Source of the DNA: Anaerolineae bacterium
Lineage (GTDB): Bacteria > Chloroflexota > Anaerolineae > B4-G1
Assembly: GCA_027079895.1 (NCBI GenBank)
Contig: JALWUZ010000517.1
Span: forward strand, 1 to 15,004
Direction of reading: 5' to 3'
Length of the DNA stretch: 15,004 bases
Positions within the stretch are counted from its first letter, which is position 1. Every line of letters begins with the position of its first letter. The notes under the pieces were generated by a model, which saw nothing but the letters and a program-made list of their open reading frames with translations, made no database searches and was not told the origin of the DNA. Of this stretch, positions 7,113-14,585 are shown one piece after another. The translations under genes and the position numbers were made by a program.

Positions 7113-9002
7113 TTACTCCTCCGCGACGGTCACGTCCAGCGATTCGGCGTTCCACAGGTCGCCGGGGGAGGTGGAATCCAGGGTGAAGCCTTGTACGCGC
7201 GGCCGGGCGACGGCGAAGCGCAGCCGCATGAAGAGCGGCAGGGCGGGCAGGTCGGCGGCGAAGAGTTCCTGGGCGCGTTGTCGGTACTCGGCATATTCGG
7301 CGGTGCCGGGGAAGGTCTGCCCCACCCCCAGGCAGGCGGCGTCGAAGTCGGGGTCCGCGTAGCCGGTGACGCTCTCCGCGGCCACCTCCGGCGAGAGGTA
7401 GTGCTCGCACATCGGGCGGACATCGAGCCACCAGGTGGTCTCGGCCAGGTCGAAGTGACGCCCGAAGAGCGGCCCGTCGGGCGCGGGGGCGAACAGTTCC
7501 CAGAAGGGGCGGGCGTCCAGGTTGACGCGCAGGCCGCAGTCCGCCAGTTGGGCCTTGATGGCGCGGGCGGAGCGCAGGGCGGCCTCGTCGTCCGCCCGCA
7601 GGAGCAGCGTCACCTCGAACGGGGTCCCGGTGCGGACGCCCGAAACGCGGTGGGCCTCTCGGACGCCGTCGGAGTCCTCATCCACCCAACCGGCCTCCTC
7701 GAGCAGGGCCCGGCCGGCGGCCGGGTCGTACTCCCAGGCCGGCAGTCCGGCGGCGTGGAAGGGGTGGGTCGGCGGGAGGTAACTGTCGAGCGGGAAGCCG
7801 CGCCCGTAGGTGGCCTCGGCGACGACGGTCTCCCGGTCCACGCAATGGGCGACGGCCTGCCGCACCCGCGCGTCGCCGAAGAAGGGGGGGCGGTCGTCCG
7901 TCGGCGCGATGTCGAACTCCAGGTGCTCCCAGCCGGTGCCGGGGGCGGAGAGGAGGTGCAACAAGCCCTGCTGCTCCGCCTTCAGCAGCAGGGGGAGGAA
8001 GGGGATCAGGTCGGCGTCGTGGGTAGCGATGTCGCACTCGCCCGCCAGCAGCCGGGCGACCATGTCCGCGCCGTCGGTGGCGAAGCGGAACACGATCTTG
8101 TCCAGGTGCGGCGCGGGGGAGTAGCGGGGGTTGGGGGCGAGGATGAGGCGGTCGGCCGGAAGCCAATCCTCGACGACGAAGGGCCCCCAGGTCGGCGGGC
8201 GGCGGCGCAGATCCTCGTCCTGGGCCAGGTCGGCGGGGGAGCGGCCCGCCAGTTGATGGCGGGGGAGCGGGGCGAAGAAGTTGAGGAAGTAGTCGGAGGG
8301 GAGGAAGCCGGGCACCCCGACCCATTCCAGGTGATAGTCGTCCCTGGCAGTGTAGCGCAGCGTGCGGGAGACGAGGTAGCGGGCCCCGATGGTGGCCGGG
8401 TCGGAGGCGACGCGGAAGGCGAAGACGGAATCGGCGGCGGTGAGGGGCTCGCCGTCGTCCCAGGTCACATCGTCCCGCAGCGTGAACCGCACCTGCATGC
8501 GCTCCATCCAGACCGGCCCGCCGTCGAACTCCACCGCGCAGGCGGGGGAAAGGCAGCGGGCGGGGATGACGCGCACGCCCGGCCCCCAGCGCGTGGCGCG
8601 TCCCGCGGCGTCCACCACCCGGTCGCCGGCGTGGACTTGCACCACACGGACGAGGGCGTCCCCGTCGGCGAAGGAGGGCAGTTTTTGGAGCAGCACGGGG
8701 CGGTAGCCGTATTCCAGATGGTCAATCGGCCCGTCGTAGAGGGCGGAGAGAACCTGTTGGGTGGCGGGCAGGTGAGAGCCGCCGTACAGGTAGAGCGTGT
8801 CCGGCTCGCCGAGCAGGCAGACGGTGAGGACGTGGGGCTTCGGCAAGGGGGTCGGGGTCGGCGGCGGTGTGGGCGATGGGGTAGCCGTCACGACGACGGT
8901 CTCCAGCGGCGACGGCGGTACGGTGACGGTGACGACCACCGGAGCGCAGCCGGTCAGCAGGAGGGCGGATACGACGACAAAAATGAGAGTTTTCGGGAAC
9001 AT
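7113..9002 (-). CDS. Lipoprotein solute-binding protein, family 5 (peptide/nickel type)
   Basis: The N-terminus is a lipoprotein signal: a hydrophobic stretch ending LLLTGC with lipid-acceptor C19, then a Pro/Thr-rich spacer (about 20-55) that would tether the domain to the outer face of the membrane. The body matches SBP_bac_5: RFTLRDDVTWDDGEPLTA, WGPFVVEDW, LAPNPRY, VRQAVAHCVDRE and AGRALLEEAGW. Length 629 is somewhat above the usual 500-550, owing to the spacer and an insert around residues 105-165 with two nearby Cys (RCLSPAC). Family members deliver peptides or other solutes to ABC permeases, but no permease or ATPase gene is in the window. Its close spacing to a kinase and regulator suggests a role in signalling or co-regulation. 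The ligand cannot be predicted. Confidence 0.9.
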   Translation of the reverse strand: MFPKTLIFVVVSALLLTGCAPVVVTVTVPPSPLETVVVTATPSPTPPPTPTPLPKPHVLTVCLLGEPDTLYLYGGSHLPATQQVLSALYDGPIDHLEYGYRPVLLQKLPSFADGDALVRVVQVHAGDRVVDAAGRATRWGPGVRVIPARCLSPACAVEFDGGPVWMERMQVRFTLRDDVTWDDGEPLTAADSVFAFRVASDPATIGARYLVSRTLRYTARDDYHLEWVGVPGFLPSDYFLNFFAPLPRHQLAGRSPADLAQDEDLRRRPPTWGPFVVEDWLPADRLILAPNPRYSPAPHLDKIVFRFATDGADMVARLLAGECDIATHDADLIPFLPLLLKAEQQGLLHLLSAPGTGWEHLEFDIAPTDDRPPFFGDARVRQAVAHCVDRETVVAEATYGRGFPLDSYLPPTHPFHAAGLPAWEYDPAAGRALLEEAGWVDEDSDGVREAHRVSGVRTGTPFEVTLLLRADDEAALRSARAIKAQLADCGLRVNLDARPFWELFAPAPDGPLFGRHFDLAETTWWLDVRPMCEHYLSPEVAAESVTGYADPDFDAACLGVGQTFPGTAEYAEYRQRAQELFAADLPALPLFMRLRFAVARPRVQGFTLDSTSPGDLWNAESLDVTVAEE

Positions 9003-9047
9003 AGCGGTTCGTCCTTGTGAGGCGGGATAGTCGAAGTCGGCGAGGAA

Positions 9048-9076
9048 AGTATAAACCGGAGGGGGGAATCGCGCAA
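9048..9076 (-). promoter_or_regulatory. Candidate sigma-70 type promoter for the binding-protein/two-component operon
   Basis: On the minus strand a -35 TTGCGC (9071-9076), a 17-nt spacer and a -10 TATACT (9048-9053) lie about 45 nt before ATG 9002. The -10 matches 5 of 6 consensus positions, the -35 only 3. Confidence 0.45.
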
Positions 9077-9098
9077 GCCGATGTCACCGCAAGCAAAC

Positions 9099-9142
9099 GG
9101 GCGAACGACACGCGCCACAGGCCCTGCTCGCGCCGTTCGCCC
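9099..9142 (-). terminator. Long imperfect hairpin, possible terminator of the exopolysaccharide operon
   Basis: Perfect 9-bp arms (GGGCGAACG / CGTTCGCCC) at 9099-9107 and 9134-9142. The 26-nt interior can pair further (CGCG/CGCG, then CAG/CTG round a GGC loop). It sits about 50 nt past the stop at 9195 and is followed on the minus strand by a weakly T-rich GTTTGCTTG. It lies between that operon and the next promoter. Confidence 0.4.
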
Positions 9143-9194
9143 ATTCGAGGGTTCACGCTTCCGGTTGGACTCGATGGATGTGCTGACCGCCCCG

Positions 9195-9503
9195 CTATGC
9201 CTCCGCGAACACCTCGTAATGCTCGACCCGCTCCTCGAACTCCAGCAGGTACCCGGCGTCCTCCGGGTAGTACTTCGCCTTCTCGTACTCCTCTCCGGCG
9301 AAGTTCACGATTGCCTCGACGTTCTCCCAGAACGTGATCAACGTGAAGTGGGCCTCGTCCCCTTTCAGGGCCCGCAAGAAGATCAGGCGGATGAACCCTT
9401 CGGTCTCCCGATAGTCGGGTATCGCCCGCTCCTTCAGGAACTCCGTGTACGCTTCGTAATCCTCCGCCCGTGTCCGTCCGTGCCAAATTCGCGCTATCAT
9501 CAT
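9195..9503 (-). CDS. Small ABM-fold (antibiotic biosynthesis monooxygenase-like) protein
   Basis: 102 residues with the pattern of dimeric alpha/beta-barrel ABM domains: an IARIWHGRT start strand, a helix with EFLKERAIPDYRETEGF, a central strand HFTLITFWENVEAIV and a closing strand HYEVF. Family members include heme-degrading and quinone monooxygenases, and many uncharacterised stress or detoxification proteins; no substrate can be assigned. The start ATG 9503 overlaps the TGA of the upstream thymidylyltransferase gene by 4 nt (ATGA), so translation is probably coupled. AAGGTGGGGA lies just upstream. A second in-frame ATG at 9500 is an alternative start. It is last in the polysaccharide operon, an odd partner for those genes. 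Confidence 0.85.
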   Translation of the reverse strand: MMIARIWHGRTRAEDYEAYTEFLKERAIPDYRETEGFIRLIFLRALKGDEAHFTLITFWENVEAIVNFAGEEYEKAKYYPEDAGYLLEFEERVEHYEVFAEA

Positions 9504-10567
9504 AGTATCCCCACCTTGCTGTAATCCCCCAGTGTCAGTTTGTACGCTTTAGGCTTGATGGGGGAGCGTATCAGCGAGACGTGGCGGCCAATCACGCTGT
9601 CCTGGATGCGGGCCGGGATGTCGCGGATTTCGCTGTGCTCCAGGACGATGGCCCGCTCGATCTCGCTATTTTCGATCAACACGTCGTGGTAGATCGAGGT
9701 GAACGGCCCGACGTAGGAGTTGACGATGCGGGTGCGCTCGCCGATGATCGTCGGGCCGCGGACGACGCTGTTGATGATCTCGGCCCCCTTCTCCACCGTC
9801 ACCCGCCCGTCCACCTCGGAATCCCGGTCAATGTACCCGGCGACGGACGGCTCCAACTCCTCCAGCACCAGGCCGTTCGCTTCCAGCATGTCGCCGGGCC
9901 GCCCGGTGTCAATCCACCAGCCCCGGTGGATGTAGGGGTAGACCTGGTAGCCGTTCTCCACCAGCCACTGAATGGCGTCGGTGATCTCCAACTCGCCGCG
10001 CCAGGAGGGGGTGATGTTGTTCACCGCCGTATGAATGTTGTGGTCGAACATGTAGATGCCGACCAGGGCCAGGTCCGAGGGGGGATGCTTGGGCTTTTCG
10101 ATGAGCCGCACGATGCGCCCCTCGTCGTCCAGTTCGGCGACGCCGTACTGCTCCGGGTGGGAGACGCGCGTCAGGACGATCTGACTGTTCCAATCGCTGG
10201 CGGCGAACTGCTCGATGAGGGGGGAGATGCCTCCCTGGATGACGTTGTCGCCCAGGAACATCACGAACCGGTCTTCGCCGAGGAAATCGCGGCTCACCTT
10301 GACGGCGTGCGCCAGTCCGAGGGGCTGCTCCTGGTGGATGTAGGTGATCTTGACCCCCCACCGCCCGCCGCGCCCGACGGCGGCCTTGATGTCCGGCGCG
10401 GTGTCCCCGACGACGATGCCGATTTCGGTGATGCCGGCGTCCCGAATGGACTCGATGACGCGGAAGAGCACCGGCTTGTTGGCGACGGGGATCAACTGCT
10501 TCGCGCTGGTGAAGGTGAGGGGGTAGAGGCGGGTTCCTTTGCCGCCGCTGAGAATCAATCCTTTCAT
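9500..10567 (-). CDS. rfbA: Glucose-1-phosphate thymidylyltransferase, long form
   Basis: Catalyses dTTP + glucose-1-phosphate to dTDP-glucose, the entry step to dTDP-rhamnose and other deoxysugars for surface polysaccharides. It has an N-terminal nucleotidyltransferase domain (1 to about 240) with the signature GGKGTRLYPLT (8-18), SAKQLIPVANKP (21-32), the metal-binding FLGDN with D107, and WIDTGRPGDM. The C-terminal 110 residues form a left-handed beta-helix of hexapeptide-like repeats (IINSVVRGPTIIGE, IVNSYVGPFTSI), as in the roughly 355-residue long-form enzymes (StrD-like) rather than the 290-residue RmlA. ATG 10567 abuts the TAG of the kinase-like gene with no gap (TAGATG), preceded by GGGAGG. 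The other dTDP-rhamnose genes are not in the window. A UTP-using relative is the main alternative. Confidence 0.9.
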   Translation of the reverse strand: MKGLILSGGKGTRLYPLTFTSAKQLIPVANKPVLFRVIESIRDAGITEIGIVVGDTAPDIKAAVGRGGRWGVKITYIHQEQPLGLAHAVKVSRDFLGEDRFVMFLGDNVIQGGISPLIEQFAASDWNSQIVLTRVSHPEQYGVAELDDEGRIVRLIEKPKHPPSDLALVGIYMFDHNIHTAVNNITPSWRGELEITDAIQWLVENGYQVYPYIHRGWWIDTGRPGDMLEANGLVLEELEPSVAGYIDRDSEVDGRVTVEKGAEIINSVVRGPTIIGERTRIVNSYVGPFTSIYHDVLIENSEIERAIVLEHSEIRDIPARIQDSVIGRHVSLIRSPIKPKAYKLTLGDYSKVGIL

Positions 10568-11227
10568 CTAGTAACCTCCCAAGACTACGCCGCGCGGGGC
10601 GTTGTTCAGCACCGCGCCCACGACGCGGACATGGACTCGTTCCAAAATATCCACCGCCCGCTGGACGTGCTCCCGGCGGGTACGGCCCGCGCTGACGACC
10701 AGCAGGACGCCGTCCACCTTCGTGCCCAGGACGGCCCCGTCGGTCACGGCGATGATCGGCGGCGCGTCGAAGATGACCACGTCGGCCTGGGACTTGAGGG
10801 CCGCGATGACCTGCTCCATCTTGCGCGAGCCGAGGATGTCGGCCGGGTTGGGGGGCAGGGGGCCGCTGGGAACCAGGTGCAGGTTCTCCACCCCCACGTC
10901 CACCAGCGGGGGGGAGTCCAGGGCCGTCCCCTCGACGATGAGCGTCGTCAGCCCCCGCTCGTTGGAGACGCCGAAGATGGTGTGGAGGCGCGGACGGCGC
11001 AGGTCGGCGTCCACCAAGATGGTGCGCCGCTCCCCCTGGGCCATCGTCACCGCCAGGTTGGCGATGACGACGGATTTCTCCTCGTCGGGGGAAGCGGAGG
11101 TCACGAGCAGGGTCTCGATCGGCCGGTCGAGGGCGGCGAAGGTCAAGTTGGTGCGCAGCGTGCGGTAGGCTTCCGCCGCCGCGCTGCGCGGGTCGGTCAG
11201 GGTGATCAGATCCGGTCGTGCGGTCAT
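10568..11227 (-). CDS. CpsD/CapB-like tyrosine autokinase homologue with degenerate Walker A
   Basis: 219 residues matching the cytoplasmic kinase half of bacterial tyrosine-kinase pairs that control polysaccharide polymerisation. Visible: an EAYRTLRTNL motif (19-28), which in relatives contacts the neighbouring subunit; Walker A' VDADLRRP (72-79); and Walker B VVIFDAPP with D154. The Walker A region reads SASPDEEKSV (44-53) where relatives have SAxPGEGKST: the Lys and the following Ser are kept but both glycines are Asp and Glu. The usual C-terminal tyrosine cluster is reduced to a single terminal Tyr (VVLGGY). It may bind nucleotide poorly or act as a non-catalytic partner. It follows the Wzz-like gene by 13 nt, SD AAGGGAGA. 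The family assignment is firm, the kinase activity doubtful. Confidence 0.88.
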   Translation of the reverse strand: MTARPDLITLTDPRSAAAEAYRTLRTNLTFAALDRPIETLLVTSASPDEEKSVVIANLAVTMAQGERRTILVDADLRRPRLHTIFGVSNERGLTTLIVEGTALDSPPLVDVGVENLHLVPSGPLPPNPADILGSRKMEQVIAALKSQADVVIFDAPPIIAVTDGAVLGTKVDGVLLVVSAGRTRREHVQRAVDILERVHVRVVGAVLNNAPRGVVLGGY

Positions 11228-11240
11228 CAGCGTCTCCCTT

Positions 11241-11897
11241 TCAGTCGGCGGCGGGGATGGCTCCCACCACCGTCAGGTTGAGTTGCCGTTCCAGGTCCTG
11301 GGGGGTGTTGACGATTCCGGCCTCCAGCCATTCCAGGAAGAAAATCACCGCCCCGGCGACGACCAGCCCGAAGACCAGCCCGGCGGCCAGGAGCACCTTC
11401 GCGCTCGGCGGCCAGGACTGGGAGTAGCGGGGCAGGTCGCGCAGCGTGGCGTAGACTCGATCTTCCTTGCGCTGTTTCTGATTCTGCTGGTCGCGCCACT
11501 GGACGAGGAGGTCGGCCCAGGTGCGGGCAATGTCGTTCGCCAGGTCGCCGTCGTAAGCCTCCACCTCCAGTTTGATGACCATCCGGTCGTCCTCGGCGGC
11601 GAAGTGGGCGTTGCTGCGCAGTTCTTCGGGGGTCATCGGCAGTTGGAGGGCATCAATGACCGCCTGCGCCCAGGTGTAGGAGTCGGCGACGGTCATGTAG
11701 GTGCGCAGGAGCATCTTGGCCGACTGAGCCAGCCCCCAGTCGGCGCGGGCCGGCTCGATGATGATCTCGGCGGTGGAGGTGTACGAGGGGTGCTGAAGTG
11801 CGCCGAAGATGAGGCTGCTGCCGGCCGTCAACACGACCGCCAGGACGATAATCCACCACCGTTTCCGCAGGATGAGGATGTAGTCTTCAAATTCCAT
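11241..11897 (-). CDS. Wzz/CapA-like polysaccharide chain-length and kinase-activating membrane protein
   Basis: 218 residues from ATG 11897, chosen because AGGAG lies 5 nt upstream and because the protein then begins MEFEDYILILRKRWW, the family's usual start. The open frame extends further to 12059 but would cross the promoter region. Topology: TM1 at about 14-34, an extracytoplasmic domain of about 130 residues (YTSTAEIIIEPARA onward), a Pro-containing segment SWPPSA and TM2 at about 168-188, then a short cytoplasmic tail. This is the co-polymerase pattern of Wzz/CapA proteins, which set polymer length and activate a CpsD-type kinase, here encoded next. It is first in the operon. Confidence 0.88.
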   Translation of the reverse strand: MEFEDYILILRKRWWIIVLAVVLTAGSSLIFGALQHPSYTSTAEIIIEPARADWGLAQSAKMLLRTYMTVADSYTWAQAVIDALQLPMTPEELRSNAHFAAEDDRMVIKLEVEAYDGDLANDIARTWADLLVQWRDQQNQKQRKEDRVYATLRDLPRYSQSWPPSAKVLLAAGLVFGLVVAGAVIFFLEWLEAGIVNTPQDLERQLNLTVVGAIPAAD

Positions 11898-11930
11898 ACT
11901 GGCTCCTGTCCTCCGGTTGAGGACGGCGGA

Positions 11931-11958
11931 ATTGTACCATTGGATAGGTAAAAAGCAA
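11931..11958 (-). promoter_or_regulatory. Candidate promoter of the exopolysaccharide operon
   Basis: On the minus strand a -35 TTGCTT (11953-11958), a 16-nt spacer and a -10 TACAAT (11931-11936) lie about 35 nt upstream of ATG 11897. The -10 matches 5 of 6 consensus bases. It is divergent from, and does not overlap, the plus-strand promoter at 11976. Confidence 0.5.
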
Positions 11959-11975
11959 ATCGCCGGAACCTCAAT

Positions 11976-12003
11976 TTGACACCGCCATCCCAGCGGGTAT
12001 AAT
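11976..12003 (+). promoter_or_regulatory. Consensus sigma-70 promoter of the NUDIX/caspase operon
   Basis: A perfect TTGACA (11976-11981), a 16-nt spacer and a perfect TATAAT (11998-12003) predict a start near 12010 and a leader of about 20 nt. AGGAGG at 12021-12026 then sits 5 nt before ATG 12032. The spacer holds a weak dyad (CCGC at 11982-11985, GCGG at 11993-11996), a possible operator but too short to call. Confidence 0.8.
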
Positions 12004-12031
12004 TTCGAGCATCTGGCGACAGGAGGCGCGT

Positions 12032-12709
12032 ATGGCACTGGAGGACTACCCCCGCCCATCCGTCACGGTGGACGTCGTCATCTTCACCTTGCAGGACGAT
12101 GACCTGCGGGTGCTGCTCATCAAACGCAAACATCCGCCCTTCGCGGGGATGTGGGCCATCCCCGGCGGCTTCATTGACATGCACGAGTCGCCGGAGGAGG
12201 CCGCGCTGCGGGAACTGCGGGAGGAGACCGGCGTCGAGGACGTGTACCTGGAACAACTCTACACCTTCGGCGAGCCGGGACGGGACCCGCGCGGCTGGGT
12301 CATCACCATCGCCTACTTCGCGCTCGTCCCGGCCCACACCGTCCGCCCCCGCGCCGGCGACGACGCCGCCGCGGCCCGCTGGTGGTCAATGTACGCCCTG
12401 CCCCCCCTGGCCTTCGACCACGCCGACATCCTGGCCTACGCCCTCCAACGCCTCCGGTACAAACTGGAATATACGGCGGTGGGGTTCGAGTTGCTGCCGG
12501 AGGTGTTCACCCTCAGCGAGTTGCAGGCCGCCTACGAGGTCATCCTGGGGGAGAAACTGGACAAACGGAACTTCCGGCGCAAGATTTTGAGCGCGGAGGT
12601 CATCGAGGAGACCGGCCAATACCGCATGGGCGAGGGCCGTCCGGCGAAACTGTACCGCTTCCGCCCCGACGCCGTGGCGGAGGTGAAGGCGCGGCGGCTG
12701 TTTCCGTGA
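12032..12709 (+). CDS. NUDIX hydrolase with C-terminal winged helix (NrtR-like)
   Basis: The N-terminal NUDIX domain (about 8-140) has a complete box at 46-68 fitting GX5EX7REUXEEXGU (GFIDMHE, then REL and REETGV), so phosphohydrolase activity is plausible. The C-terminal 80 residues (FTLSELQAAYEVILGE, LDKRNFRRKIL, GRPAKLYRF) form the winged helix of the NrtR/COG4111 architecture. NrtR proteins repress NAD-metabolism genes and respond to ADP-ribose; others in this architecture are plain ADP-ribose-type hydrolases. No NAD genes are nearby. Instead it is first in an apparent operon, 17 nt before the caspase-NTPase gene, so it may autoregulate that unit or process a nucleotide made by it. ATG with AGGAGG 5 nt upstream. 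Confidence 0.9.
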   Translation: MALEDYPRPSVTVDVVIFTLQDDDLRVLLIKRKHPPFAGMWAIPGGFIDMHESPEEAALRELREETGVEDVYLEQLYTFGEPGRDPRGWVITIAYFALVPAHTVRPRAGDDAAAARWWSMYALPPLAFDHADILAYALQRLRYKLEYTAVGFELLPEVFTLSELQAAYEVILGEKLDKRNFRRKILSAEVIEETGQYRMGEGRPAKLYRFRPDAVAEVKARRLFP

Positions 12710-12726
12710 GATGAAAGGAACCTGCG

Positions 12727-14502
12727 ATGAGCGATTTCGGCCAAATCCACGCCCGCCTGCTGGCCCGGTACGACCTGGAAGGACTGCGTACCCTCTGTGC
12801 GCAACTGGACGTGGACTTCGACGATCTGCGCGGCGAAGGACGGAGCGGCAAGGCACGCGAACTCATCCTCCTGCTGCGCCGCACCGACCGCCTCGACGAC
12901 CTGCTATCCGTATTAGAGATGGAACCGGCCACCTCCGCTCCCGCCGACGGCCGCGCCCTGGCCCCGCCCCGTCGCCGTCCGGCCCGGCCACCGACCGGCC
13001 CAATCCGCAACCGGTGGGCGTTGCTGGTGGGCATCAACCGGTACATTGACCCCGCCTTCCCCGACCTGCGCTTCTGCGTCAACGATGTCCTCGCCCTGGA
13101 AAGAAGGCTGACCGCCCTGGGCTACACCGTCGTCGCCCTCCACGACCGCGCCGCCGAGGAGCGGCTCCTCCCCACCCGTGACAACTTCGAGGGGGAGTTG
13201 GGCCGCCTCTGCGAGACCGCCGGGGAGGACGACCTGCTGTGGGTCCACTTCGCCGGGCACGGCCTGCTGGTGGACGGGCGGCCGGCCCTCGTCACCAGGG
13301 AGATGCGCTCCTACCCCCTCCACAACAACCCTCGTTACCCCCTCTTCCTGGACGATGTGGAGCGGATGATGCGGGAGAGCAGGGCCCGCCGCCTGGTGCT
13401 GACCCTCGACGCCTGCCACGTCGGGGTAGAGATGGGCCGCGACCTGGCCGACCCGGAGTTCATCCGCCACGCCTACGAACTGGCCGAGGGGTTCGTCCTC
13501 CTCGCCGCCTCGACCGCCCAGCAGCGGGCCCAGGAGTGGGAGGCGGAGGAGCACGGCGTCTTCACCTACTACCTCCTGGAGGGGCTCTCCGGCCGGGCCG
13601 ACCGCGCCGGCAAGGGGTTCGTCACCGCCGACGACCTGAAGACCCACACGCTGGACGGCCTGCGCCGCTGGAACATCACCCACGGCGGCCTGCTCCAGGA
13701 GCCGACCGCCCGCATCGAGGGGTTGGGGGACATCGTTCTGGCCGACCTGCGCCCTCCGGCGGTCAACGTCCGCCCCCTGACCGTCCATCCCAACCCCTTC
13801 GGCTACACCGGGCGCATCGAGGACCCGGCCCTCTTCTTCGACCGGGAGCGTCTCCTGGACAAGATCTTCGACCGGTTGAGCAAAGGGGTCAGCATCTCCC
13901 TGGTGGGGGAGGCGCAGGTGGGCAAGTCCTCCATCCTGGCGATGGTCGTCAAGCCCCTGGGCCCGGAGCGGCTGCACCTCCCGCCGGAGACTTTCTCCTA
14001 CCTGAGCCTGGAATGGGTCGAGAACGAGGAGGAGTTCTACGAGGCCCTCGGCGACGCGCTGAAATTGGGGGCTCCGTTGCGGGGATACAAACTGACGCGG
14101 GCCCTGCGGGGACGGCGCCACATCCTGGCCCTGGACGAGATGGAGAAGATGGCCTGGGAGGGGTTCACCAAACAGGTGCGCGGCCAATTGCGCGGCCTGG
14201 CCGACGGCCCCTCCGCCCCGCTGACCCTGATCGTCGCCAGCCGCTCCCCCCTGGGGCAGATCTTCCCCGACGCGCCGGAACTGGACTCCCCGCTGGCGGG
14301 GCTCTGCCAGCCGCTAGAGGTGGGGCCGTTCCCGCCGCCGGTCGCCCGCGCCTTTCTGAGCGAGCGGCTGCGGGGGACGGGGGTGGTCTTCACGGCGGAG
14401 GAGATCGAGCGACTGGTGGCGGAAAGCGGCGGCCACCCGGGACGGTTGCAGCATCTGGCCGCCGAGATGTACGACGACCACGTCCGGCGGGCGGCGATGT
14501 AG
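12727..14502 (+). CDS. EAD-caspase-STAND NTPase fusion
   Basis: Domain order: residues 1-67, an all-helical Death-like effector-associated domain (LRTLCAQLDVDFDDL, KARELILLLRR; closest in my memory to EAD7-type modules); a Pro/Arg-rich linker, 68-94; a caspase-like (C14) domain from about 95, beginning WALLVGINRY, with a catalytic dyad H178 (HFAGHG) and C230 (TLDACHVG); then an NTPase domain from about 360 (NPFGYTGRIEDPALFFDRE) with Walker A GEAQVGKS (394-401) and Walker B LALDE (D470/E471), ending in a small helical winged region. No WD40, TPR or other sensor repeats follow, so sensing may be by the EAD or by a partner. Family knowledge: such fusions are found in bacterial conflict and cell-suicide systems. 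The start has AAAGGA 9 nt upstream. It lies between the NUDIX gene and the Gly-Val repeat membrane gene. Confidence 0.9.
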   Translation: MSDFGQIHARLLARYDLEGLRTLCAQLDVDFDDLRGEGRSGKARELILLLRRTDRLDDLLSVLEMEPATSAPADGRALAPPRRRPARPPTGPIRNRWALLVGINRYIDPAFPDLRFCVNDVLALERRLTALGYTVVALHDRAAEERLLPTRDNFEGELGRLCETAGEDDLLWVHFAGHGLLVDGRPALVTREMRSYPLHNNPRYPLFLDDVERMMRESRARRLVLTLDACHVGVEMGRDLADPEFIRHAYELAEGFVLLAASTAQQRAQEWEAEEHGVFTYYLLEGLSGRADRAGKGFVTADDLKTHTLDGLRRWNITHGGLLQEPTARIEGLGDIVLADLRPPAVNVRPLTVHPNPFGYTGRIEDPALFFDRERLLDKIFDRLSKGVSISLVGEAQVGKSSILAMVVKPLGPERLHLPPETFSYLSLEWVENEEEFYEALGDALKLGAPLRGYKLTRALRGRRHILALDEMEKMAWEGFTKQVRGQLRGLADGPSAPLTLIVASRSPLGQIFPDAPELDSPLAGLCQPLEVGPFPPPVARAFLSERLRGTGVVFTAEEIERLVAESGGHPGRLQHLAAEMYDDHVRRAAM

Positions 14503-14585
14503 GAAGAAGGCACACACAGCCCCTCTCTCCCCCAGGCCGAGAACCGGCGGGAGGGGCGGCAGGAGCGAAACGACAGGAGAGAACC

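Noticed and set aside
7191..9020. 609-codon plus-strand open frame
   Set aside because: Complete antisense shadow of the binding-protein gene, whose minus-strand frame has a lipobox and family motifs; the shadow has low-complexity G/E/V composition.
9581..11281. 566-codon plus-strand open frame
   Set aside because: Runs antisense across two well-identified genes and their junction, with no domain and no start signal; typical of high-GC codon bias.
11898..12059. N-terminal extension of the Wzz-like protein to an upstream start
   Set aside because: It would cover the divergent promoter region and the start of the NUDIX gene. The ATG at 11897 has an ideal AGGAG and gives the family's usual N-terminus.
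12913..14187. 424-codon minus-strand open frame
   Set aside because: Antisense to the caspase-NTPase gene, whose catalytic and Walker motifs are all on the plus strand.
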